From the NCBI GenBank assembly GCA_022827165.1, contig JAJDTN010000075.1, forward strand, positions 1-11,396: 11,396 nucleotides of DNA, written 5' to 3'. The position numbers were made by a program, and so were the translations under genes. Under the pieces are notes generated by a model, which saw only the letters and a list, made by a program, of their open reading frames with translations, was not told where the DNA came from and made no database searches. The DNA comes from Candidatus Latescibacterota bacterium. Its GTDB lineage: Bacteria; Latescibacterota; UBA2968; UBA8231. Positions 6,173 through 11,396 of this stretch are shown piece after piece. Position 1 is the first letter of the stretch, and each line of letters starts with the position of its first letter.

Positions 6173-7396
6173 ATGAAGATCGTCAAAGCCGACCACTACG
6201 TCCTCCACATCCCGTTCTACGCCGACCACGTGGTGCGCGCCATGCACCGCGCCCAGACCCACGACGAGACGGTCCACGTGAACCGCCTCGAGCTCGACGA
6301 CGGCAGCGTCGGCTACGGCGACGGCGGCGGTCCCGGCGCCGACCTGGTGGGCCGCAATCCCCTCGAGGTCCTCCACGACGACGGCATCGGCTTCGGCAAC
6401 CAGCTCGCCATCCTCGACGCCGTGGGGCGCGCCACGGGCACTCCCGCCCACGCCCTCCTCGGCCGCCGGCTGCGCGACCGCTGCCCCCTCTCCTGGTGGG
6501 ACATCGACATGCCACCGGCCGACTGGGTGAAGGAGGCCGAGGAGTCCCTGAAGCGCGGCTACACGACCTTCAAGATGAAGGCCCGCCCCTGGTTCGACAT
6601 CCACGAGCAGGTGGCCGGCGTCGGCGCCGTGGTGCCCGCCGACTACCGCTTCGACGTCGACTTCAACGGCTTCCTGCTCAACCCCGCCCGCGCCGAGGAG
6701 CACCTCTGCCGCCTCGACGACCACCCCAACGTCGGCATATACGAGAGCCCATTCTACCTCGGCACCGACCTGACGGGGGCCCGCATCCTGCGGGAGCGCG
6801 TCCGCAAGCCGGTGGTGGAGCACTTCAACGAAGCCGTCCTCCACGCCCACGCCAGCGACGGTTTCGTCATCGGCGGCGGCATCGAGGGGGTGCGGCGGCA
6901 GGCGACCCTGGCGGAGCAGTTCAACAAGCCCTTCTGGCTGCAACTCGTGGGCACCGGCATCACCACCGCCTTCGCCCTCCATCTCGGATCGGTCCTGTCC
7001 CACGCCCAGTTGCCCTACATCACCTGCTTCGAGTTGTACGAGGACGACCTCCTCGTCGACCCGATCCGCGTCGTCGACGGCCACGCCGCCGTGCCCGAGG
7101 GGCCGGGCCTCGGCGTGGAGATCGACGAGGGCGCCATCGAGCGCTACCGCGTCGAGCCGGGGGAGCCGTCGCCGTGTCAGCTCTACCGGCAGCGGAAGCG
7201 CATCCTGCGGGTCCGCTGGCCGGGGCACGGCGCCGACCGCGTCTGGGAGTTCACCGCCGAGGCCAACTACCAGCGCGAGTTCTACGCCGGATCGATCCCG
7301 CCGTTCCAGCCCGGAGTGAGTCTGGAGGTGGAGGAGGACGACGGTTCCGCGGCCTTCGCCAGCGCCCACGAGGCGATCGCCGGCCGCGGCATGTAG
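6173..7396 (+). CDS. Enolase-superfamily protein (mandelate racemase/muconate lactonizing enzyme-like), substrate unknown
   Basis: This 407-residue protein has the enolase-superfamily layout: an N-terminal capping domain (about 1-110) and a TIM barrel. KMK at 134-136 fits the KxK acid/base motif. The metal-ligand positions fit D163 (in DVDFNG), E191 (in IYESP) and E216 (in VVEHFNE), with spacings of 28 and 25 residues. The Lys/Asp usually found on the sixth strand is absent; the equivalent stretch reads SDGFVIGGGIEG (228-239). The catalytic His of mandelate racemase is also not evident, with Q257 in the nearby WLQLVG. The barrel appears complete by GLGVEIDEG (312-320). About 80 further residues follow, more than usual. 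Start ATG 6173 has AAGGAG nine bases upstream. It probably acts on a sugar acid or related carboxylate by metal-assisted alpha-proton abstraction, but the reaction cannot be assigned. It is convergent with a TIM-barrel isomerase gene. Confidence 0.85.
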   Translation: MKIVKADHYVLHIPFYADHVVRAMHRAQTHDETVHVNRLELDDGSVGYGDGGGPGADLVGRNPLEVLHDDGIGFGNQLAILDAVGRATGTPAHALLGRRLRDRCPLSWWDIDMPPADWVKEAEESLKRGYTTFKMKARPWFDIHEQVAGVGAVVPADYRFDVDFNGFLLNPARAEEHLCRLDDHPNVGIYESPFYLGTDLTGARILRERVRKPVVEHFNEAVLHAHASDGFVIGGGIEGVRRQATLAEQFNKPFWLQLVGTGITTAFALHLGSVLSHAQLPYITCFELYEDDLLVDPIRVVDGHAAVPEGPGLGVEIDEGAIERYRVEPGEPSPCQLYRQRKRILRVRWPGHGADRVWEFTAEANYQREFYAGSIPPFQPGVSLEVEEDDGSAAFASAHEAIAGRGM

Positions 7397-7420
7397 CCGC
7401 CGGGGGCCGCGTCCGGCGGC
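7396..7420. terminator. GC hairpin between convergent stops, possible bidirectional terminator
   Basis: GCCGCCGG (7396-7403) and CCGGCGGC (7413-7420) form a perfect 8-bp stem with a 9-nt loop. The stem begins at the last base of the enolase-like stop codon (TAG 7394-7396) and ends 4 bases before the isomerase stop on the other strand (7425-7427). It fills nearly all of the 28-bp gap between the convergent genes, the position expected for a shared terminator. Neither strand has a T-run after the stem. Confidence 0.4.
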
Positions 7421-7424
7421 GGCT

Positions 7425-8429
7425 TCAGGCCTCCCGCCGGGCGCGGATCTCCTCGAAACCGGTGAGGCTGTAGGCGATGCCCACGTAGTCGAGGAGGTTG
7501 GTCAGGCTGCGCAGGGCCACGCCGAAGCCGTCGACGCCGGAGAAGCCGCCGAACTGGCCGCCGCCCTTCAGGTGCGGCTCCAGGTCGAGGAAGACGCCGG
7601 GCACGCCGAGGCGCTTGAGGCGCCGCGTCAGCGCCGGCAGGCGGGTGCGGAAATCGCGCAGGATCGCCTCGTGGCCCGAGTCGCCCTCGTCGGCGGGGAC
7701 GAAGTTCTTCAGCCGCTCCTCGTCGACGTGCCCCTGCCACTCGAGGTCCGGGTCGATGCGGTAGTCCTTGATGTGCATCCAGCCGATGCCGGCGCGCATC
7801 GCCTCGTACTCGGCGTAGGTCTCGTGGGGCCGCAGGTTCTGGCTCGACAGGTTGCCGCCGTCGAAGATCAGGCAGAGGTTGGGGTGCGCCGCCTGGCGCT
7901 GCAGCCGCCGCAGGAGGCGGCCGTTCTGGCCCACGAGGTTGGCCTCCACCTCCAGGCCGAAGAGGACCCCGCCCCGGGCGCAGACCTCGGCGATGCGGGC
8001 CAGCCGCTCGGCGGCCTCGTCCACGTGGTCCTCCGGCGCCGTGCCCCGCGGGTGATAGAACGAGAACCCCCGCACCAGCCGCGTCTCGAACTCCCCCGCC
8101 AGGTCGGCGGCGCGCTGCACCTCGCGGCCGAGGTAGCGCTCGAAGGGGACGTAGGCGTTGGCGCTGCCGTCGTCGACGTCGAGGAGCTTCACCTTGCCGA
8201 TGGGCGAGCCGATGGAGGAGACGCGGATGCCGTGCTCCTCGTGCAGCCGCCGCAGGCGGCGGACCTCGGCCTTGGTGAGGGCCATCACGTTCTTGACGCC
8301 GGACCCGGCGTCGACGAAGCGCAGGCTGTACCACGACATGCCGAGGGCCGACAGCATGGTCAGCTGCGACTCGGCTTTCTTGTCGGCGGGTCCCTCGTCG
8401 GCGAAGCCGCTGAGGATCACTTCGGGCAT
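7425..8429 (-). CDS. Sugar phosphate isomerase/epimerase-like TIM-barrel protein (AP endonuclease 2 / xylose isomerase-like fold)
   Basis: This 334-residue protein has the fold shared by xylose isomerase-like isomerases, epimerases and endonuclease IV. The four metal ligands typical of the fold are visible: a Glu in FGLEVEAN (E160 or E162), D190 in IFDGGN, H219 in WMHIKDY and E284 in LDLEPH. SGFADE near the N-terminus (7-12) is the first-strand motif often seen in this group. HIKDY is typical of the sugar isomerase branch rather than of DNA repair enzymes. The ATG start has GAGGAG (complement of 8438-8443) eight bases upstream. It lies 52 bp downstream of dnaB on the same strand and is convergent with the enolase-like gene. 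Substrate and pathway are unknown. A ketose 3-epimerase, isomerase or inosose-type dehydratase role is equally possible. Confidence 0.85.
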   Translation of the reverse strand: MPEVILSGFADEGPADKKAESQLTMLSALGMSWYSLRFVDAGSGVKNVMALTKAEVRRLRRLHEEHGIRVSSIGSPIGKVKLLDVDDGSANAYVPFERYLGREVQRAADLAGEFETRLVRGFSFYHPRGTAPEDHVDEAAERLARIAEVCARGGVLFGLEVEANLVGQNGRLLRRLQRQAAHPNLCLIFDGGNLSSQNLRPHETYAEYEAMRAGIGWMHIKDYRIDPDLEWQGHVDEERLKNFVPADEGDSGHEAILRDFRTRLPALTRRLKRLGVPGVFLDLEPHLKGGGQFGGFSGVDGFGVALRSLTNLLDYVGIAYSLTGFEEIRARREA

Positions 8430-8450
8430 GGGGGCGACTCCTCGGGTGTG

Positions 8451-8481
8451 GGCCGGGGAGAGGTGGGGAGGCGTTCCGGCC
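8451..8481 (-). terminator. Weak hairpin just after dnaB stop
   Basis: GGCCGG (8451-8456) and CCGGCC (8476-8481) form a 6-bp stem, extendable by G-U pairs, with a loop of about 19 nt. On the minus strand it directly follows the dnaB stop (8482-8484). No T-run is present. It may partly separate dnaB from the isomerase gene, but the stem is short for such GC-rich DNA and could be chance. Confidence 0.2.
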
Positions 8482-9894
8482 TCAGGCGATGTAGCCGTCC
8501 TCCCTCTCCTCGTCGATGCGATACTCCGGGGCCAGGTTCTCGAAGCTGGCGCTCTCCTTGCTCCACATCAGGCGCACGGAACCGGTAGGCCCGTTGCGCT
8601 GCTTGGCGAGGATGATCTCCGCCTGGCCCTCGAGGCTGCCGCCGTCGTCATTGGACTTCAGCCCGTAGATCTCGGGGCGGTAGATGAACATCACCACGTC
8701 GGCGTCCTGCTCGAGGGAGCCCGACTCCCGGAGGTCGGAGAGCTGCGGGCGCCGGTCGGTGCGCGCCTCCGGGGCCCGCGACAGCTGCGACAGGGCCAGG
8801 ACCGGCACCTCGAGCTCCTTGGCCATCGCCTTCAGCCCGCGGGAGATGCGCGACACCTCCTGCTCGCGGCTCTGCAGGCTCTCGTGGCTGCCCATCAGCT
8901 GCAGGTAGTCGATGATGACGAGATCGACGCCGTGCTCCCGCTTGAGGCGCCGGGACTTGGCCCGCGCCTCGAGGACGCTGATGCCGGCCGTGTCGTCGAC
9001 GTAGATCCGCGCCTGGGCGAGACGGCCCGCCTGGCGGGTCACGCGCAGCCAGTCGTCCTGCCCCAGATGCCCCGTGCGCAGCCTCTGCAGGTTGAACCCG
9101 GTCTCGATGGACAACAGCCGCTGCGCCACCTGCTGCTTGGACATCTCGAGGGTGAAGACGGCCACGCTCTTGCCGTGCAGCATGGCGGCGCGGCTGGCGC
9201 AGCACAGGGCCAGGGCCGACTTGCCGACGCTCGGCCGGGCCGCCAGCAGGATCAGGTCGCCGTACTGGAAACCGGAGGTGATCTCGTTGAGGTCCTCGAA
9301 GCCGGTGTCGACGCCGGAGACGGAGCTGCGGTCCTCCTGGGCCTTCTCGAGCTGCTGGATGGTCTCGCCGAGGACCTGCTCGATGGGCTCGAAGCCCTGG
9401 GTCAGCCCGCGCTCGGAGAGGGCGAAGATGCGCTGCTCGGCCCAGTCGATCAGCTCGTGGACGCCGCTGCGCCCCTCGAAGGCGCGGTTGGAGATCTCGG
9501 CCGAGGCCTCGATCAGGCCGCGGCTGAGTCCGCGCTCGACGACGATCCGGGCGTGGTGCTCGATGTTGGCCGCCGAGGCCACGCCGGCGGCGAGCTCGGC
9601 CAGGTAGACGACGCCCCCCGCCGGCTCCAGCTGCCCCCGGCGCTTGAGCTCCTCGCCGACGGTGAGCTGGTCGACCGCCTCGTTGCGCTCGTAGAGCTCG
9701 CTCATGGCGGCGAAGATGCGGGCGTGGGGGCCGTGGTAGAAGACCTCCTCCTCGAGCAGCTCGATGGCGCGGCCCACGGCGCGCGGTTCGATCAGCATCG
9801 CTCCGAGGACGGCCTGCTCCACCTCCACCGCCTGCGGCGGCATGCGGTCGAGACGCTGGCCCTGGCCCTCGCGGCCGTTCGGCGGCTGGGTCAT
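8482..9894 (-). CDS. dnaB: Replicative DNA helicase DnaB
   Basis: This is the 470-residue hexameric helicase that unwinds DNA at the replication fork. The N-terminal helical domain opens with PPQAVEVEQAVLGAML (19-34). The RecA-like domain has Walker A ARPSVGKS (219-226), the catalytic Glu E250 in FTLEMS, Walker B VIIDYLQL (326-333), the sensor-like SQLSR (369-373), and the C-terminal KQRNGPTG (431-438) with the Lys/Arg finger pair. No intein interrupts it. The frame stays open upstream to about 10422, but the start at ATG 9894 is chosen for three reasons. It overlaps the upstream stop as ATGA, it has GAGGGG six bases before it (complement of 9901-9906), and the family N-terminus begins just after it. 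ATG at 9843 (M18) is a weaker alternative. It is translationally coupled to the uracil-DNA glycosylase gene. Confidence 0.97.
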   Translation of the reverse strand: MTQPPNGREGQGQRLDRMPPQAVEVEQAVLGAMLIEPRAVGRAIELLEEEVFYHGPHARIFAAMSELYERNEAVDQLTVGEELKRRGQLEPAGGVVYLAELAAGVASAANIEHHARIVVERGLSRGLIEASAEISNRAFEGRSGVHELIDWAEQRIFALSERGLTQGFEPIEQVLGETIQQLEKAQEDRSSVSGVDTGFEDLNEITSGFQYGDLILLAARPSVGKSALALCCASRAAMLHGKSVAVFTLEMSKQQVAQRLLSIETGFNLQRLRTGHLGQDDWLRVTRQAGRLAQARIYVDDTAGISVLEARAKSRRLKREHGVDLVIIDYLQLMGSHESLQSREQEVSRISRGLKAMAKELEVPVLALSQLSRAPEARTDRRPQLSDLRESGSLEQDADVVMFIYRPEIYGLKSNDDGGSLEGQAEIILAKQRNGPTGSVRLMWSKESASFENLAPEYRIDEEREDGYIA

Positions 9895-9906
9895 GCCCGG
9901 CCCCTC
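9891..9906 (-). promoter_or_regulatory. ATGA start-stop overlap and Shine-Dalgarno site of dnaB
   Basis: On the minus strand GAGGGG (complement of 9901-9906) lies six bases before ATG 9894-9892. That ATG shares bases with the glycosylase stop TGA 9893-9891. This fixes the dnaB start and implies coupled translation of the two genes. Confidence 0.75.
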
Positions 9907-10694
9907 GGCTCGACGCCGTCGTACTGGCGGCGCACCCACTTGACGTCCTCCCAGGTGGGCCGCTTGAACCGGTCGTTGCGCAGCAGCGCCGCCGGGTGGT
10001 AGGTGACGATGAGCGGGATGCCGGCGTACTCGTGAAGGGTGCCCCTCAGACGCGACAGGGGAGCATCGGTCCCGAGCAGGGCGTGGGCGGCGTGCCGCCC
10101 GAGGCAGCAGATCACCCTCGGCTGCACGATCTCGATCTGCCGGCGAAGGTACGGCTCGCAGGTGGCCACCTCTTCGGGGGCCGGATCGCGGTTGCCGGGA
10201 GGCCGGCACTTCAGGACGTTGCAGATGTAGACTTCCTCCCGGGACAGCTCCATGGCCTCGATGATCCGGGTCAGGAGCCGGCCGGCGGGCCCGACGAAGG
10301 GCAGCCCCTGGCGGTCCTCCTCCTCGCCGGGGGCCTCGCCGACGAACATGATCCCGGCCTCGGGATCGCCGGAGCCGAAGACGAAGCGGGTGCGCGTGTG
10401 TCCGAGGGGACAGCGGGTGCACTCGCAGATCTCGTCGTGGAAGGAGGACAGCGCCGCGGCGGCCGGGACGGCGCCCTCGGCAGCGGCCGCGCCTTGTGAC
10501 GCGGCCGGGGCGGCAGGAACGGGGGCCGCCTCGACGGCAGCCTCCTCCGGGGGCGTCACGAACCAGCGCCCCTCGAAGAGGAGCAGGTCCTCCAGGCTGC
10601 GGCGGACCTCGGAGAGGACCTCGGCGGCCCCGGGCTCATCCGGTTCGGGCTCGTGCACGGCGGGAAGATCATCCGGCTCCGGGAGCCGTGTCAA
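9891..10694 (-). CDS. Type 4 uracil-DNA glycosylase with N-terminal extension (Fe-S, SPO1 DNA polymerase-like family)
   Basis: This 267-residue protein removes uracil from DNA. The catalytic domain occupies about residues 85-260. Iron-sulfur cluster cysteines are visible as C92-x2-C95 and C163-x15-C179. Motif A is GEAPGEEED (119-127), marking family 4 rather than family 5 (which has GLAPA). Motif B is HPAALLRN (233-240). Before the domain lie about 85 extra residues: an acidic start, a predicted helix (SEVRRSLEDLLLFEGRWFV, 28-46) and an Ala/Pro-rich linker (about 52-81). The start is TTG 10694, which overlaps the coaBC stop as TTGA and has GGGGAGA (complement of 10702-10708) about seven bases upstream. 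GTG at V13 is an alternative. The stop overlaps the dnaB start. The position between coaBC and dnaB suggests constitutive housekeeping expression. Confidence 0.94.
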   Translation of the reverse strand: MTRLPEPDDLPAVHEPEPDEPGAAEVLSEVRRSLEDLLLFEGRWFVTPPEEAAVEAAPVPAAPAASQGAAAAEGAVPAAAALSSFHDEICECTRCPLGHTRTRFVFGSGDPEAGIMFVGEAPGEEEDRQGLPFVGPAGRLLTRIIEAMELSREEVYICNVLKCRPPGNRDPAPEEVATCEPYLRRQIEIVQPRVICCLGRHAAHALLGTDAPLSRLRGTLHEYAGIPLIVTYHPAALLRNDRFKRPTWEDVKWVRRQYDGVEPRGRA

Positions 10695-10708
10695 CGAGGG
10701 TTCTCCCC
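10691..10708 (-). promoter_or_regulatory. TTGA start-stop overlap and Shine-Dalgarno site of the uracil-DNA glycosylase gene
   Basis: On the minus strand GGGGAGA (complement of 10702-10708) lies seven bases before TTG 10694-10692. That TTG shares bases with the coaBC stop TGA 10693-10691. No in-frame ATG occurs before the catalytic domain, so the TTG start with coupled translation is the best reading. Confidence 0.6.
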
Positions 10709-11396
10709 GTCCTCCGGACCGCGGCCCCGTTGCCGGAGCAGGCCGCCGACGCGGTCGAGGAGGCGGTCCGCCACCTCGAGCTTGCTCAGCCGCGGCAGCC
10801 GCTCCACGGCGCCGTCACCGCCGAGGATGGTGACCACGTTGGTGTCGCCGGCGAAGCCGGCGCCCGGCACGCGCAGATCGTTGAGGACGACGAGGTCCGC
10901 GTTCTTGCGCTCGCCCTTCTCCCGGGCCCGGACCTCTCCGTCCTCCGTCTCCATGGCGAAGGCCACCAGCACGCGCCCGCCCTTGCGGGCCCCGAGGGTG
11001 GCGGCGATGTCCGGGTTCTCCACCAGCTCGAGCCTCAGCTGGCCGCCGGCGCGCTTGAGCTTTTCGGCGGAGACGTCCCGGGGCCGGTAGTCGGAGACGG
11101 CGGCGGCCATGAAGGCCGCGTCGGCGTCCTCGAAGGCCTCCTGGCAGGCCCGCAGCATCTCGGCGGCGGAACGGACGAAGGTGGTGCGGACCCCCTCGGG
11201 CGGGGCCAGCTCCGCCGGGCCGCTGACGAGGTGCACGCCGGCGCCGCGCTGACGGGCGCGGCGGGCGAGGGCGAAGCCCATCTTGCCGCTGGAGCGGTTG
11301 CTCAGGAAACGCACCGGGTCCAGGTCCTCCACCGTGGGGCCCGCCGTGACCAGGATCCGCAGGCCCTCCAGGTCGCCCCCGGAGGCGCCGGTGAGA
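10691..11396 (-). CDS. coaBC: CoaBC: phosphopantothenate-cysteine ligase (CoaB) domain, 5' truncated by window edge
   Basis: This is the CoaB part of the bifunctional coenzyme A biosynthesis protein (Dfp). The domain joins 4'-phosphopantothenate to cysteine using CTP. The frame is open to the window edge, giving about 234 visible residues. ILVTAGPT starts about 13 residues in, followed by DPVRFLSNRSSGKMG, AAVSDYRP, ENPDIAATLG, VAFAMETED and KNADLVVLND, all CoaB landmarks. NPDI carries the Asn linked to acyl-cytidylate handling, and the Lys of ERKNADL fits the conserved lysine site. A GTG exists at 11332, but the family sequence continues upstream of it, so it is not the start. The CoaC flavoprotein half should lie beyond the window; its absence here is only the edge. 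The stop TGA 10693-10691 overlaps the TTG start of the glycosylase gene. Confidence 0.95.
   Translation of the reverse strand, partial: LTGASGGDLEGLRILVTAGPTVEDLDPVRFLSNRSSGKMGFALARRARQRGAGVHLVSGPAELAPPEGVRTTFVRSAAEMLRACQEAFEDADAAFMAAAVSDYRPRDVSAEKLKRAGGQLRLELVENPDIAATLGARKGGRVLVAFAMETEDGEVRAREKGERKNADLVVLNDLRVPGAGFAGDTNVVTILGGDGAVERLPRLSKLEVADRLLDRVGGLLRQRGRGPEDGENPR

Noticed and set aside
4752..6176. A 474-codon plus-strand frame opposite carboxypeptidase Taq
   Set aside because: It is antisense to an M32 enzyme with all catalytic residues, and its own translation has no motif.
6158..6186. Minus-strand TTGACG (complement of 6181-6186) as the carboxypeptidase Taq promoter
   Set aside because: At 17-bp spacing the -10 position reads CTCCTT, matching consensus at one base of six, and it falls on the other gene's Shine-Dalgarno site.
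6130..7473. A 447-codon plus-strand frame overlapping the enolase-like gene
   Set aside because: The translation is almost entirely Arg/Pro/Gly, the signature of a shifted frame in high-GC DNA. The correct frame has the enolase-superfamily motifs and its own Shine-Dalgarno site.
8158..10002. A 614-codon plus-strand frame opposite dnaB
   Set aside because: It has a Leu/Val/Asp/His-rich shadow translation with no domain. The opposite strand encodes a complete DnaB.
9895..10422. Upstream in-frame extension of DnaB to 10422 (176 extra residues)
   Set aside because: The extension is Arg/Pro-rich, overlaps the glycosylase catalytic domain in another frame, and lies outside the normal DnaB N-terminus. 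The ATGA overlap with a good Shine-Dalgarno site fixes the start at 9894.
11333..11396. GTG at 11332 as the start of a stand-alone CoaB protein
   Set aside because: The frame continues upstream without a stop and encodes ILVTAGPT, the conserved beginning of the CoaB domain, so the GTG is internal.

Overview
The window is 11.4 kb of very GC-rich bacterial chromosome. Nearly all codon third positions are G or C, and the window is packed with coding sequence (no gap over about 100 bases). I see no tRNA, rRNA, CRISPR array, transposase or phage gene. The gene set is bacterial: DnaB helicase, CoaBC, a dCTP deaminase of the Bacillus-like short form, and type 4 uracil-DNA glycosylase. The mix of scattered peptidases with an enolase-superfamily/TIM-barrel sugar enzyme pair resembles high-GC, poorly cultured lineages such as Latescibacterota, Krumholzibacteriota, Eisenbacteria or Gemmatimonadota. 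That placement is inference from gene style, not from a marker gene.

Left part, plus strand (1-4621): the end of a leucyl aminopeptidase (pepA), then dCTP deaminase (dcd), then an 816-residue GT-C membrane glycosyltransferase carrying a C-terminal TPR region. After a structured 99-bp gap comes an M19 (renal-type) dipeptidase. The glycosyltransferase gene has visibly lower third-position GC than its neighbours.

Middle (4629-8429): an M32 carboxypeptidase Taq on the minus strand ends 7 bp from the dipeptidase stop. It is divergent, across only 35 bp, from an enolase-superfamily enzyme on the plus strand. The enolase-like gene is in turn convergent with a minus-strand xylose-isomerase-like TIM-barrel enzyme, with a compact GC hairpin between the two stops. 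These two are candidate sugar or sugar-acid enzymes with unknown substrates.

Right part, minus strand (8482-11396): coaBC (5' end outside the window), type 4 uracil-DNA glycosylase and the replicative helicase dnaB. Start and stop codons overlap at both junctions (TTGA and ATGA), so this is almost certainly one translationally coupled transcript. It may run on into the TIM-barrel isomerase gene 52 bp further down.

Most of the window is ordinary housekeeping. The parts most worth a second look are the enolase-like protein (unusual active-site positions and an extra C-terminal region), the TPR-fused glycosyltransferase with atypical codon use, and the coupled coaBC-udg-dnaB arrangement.
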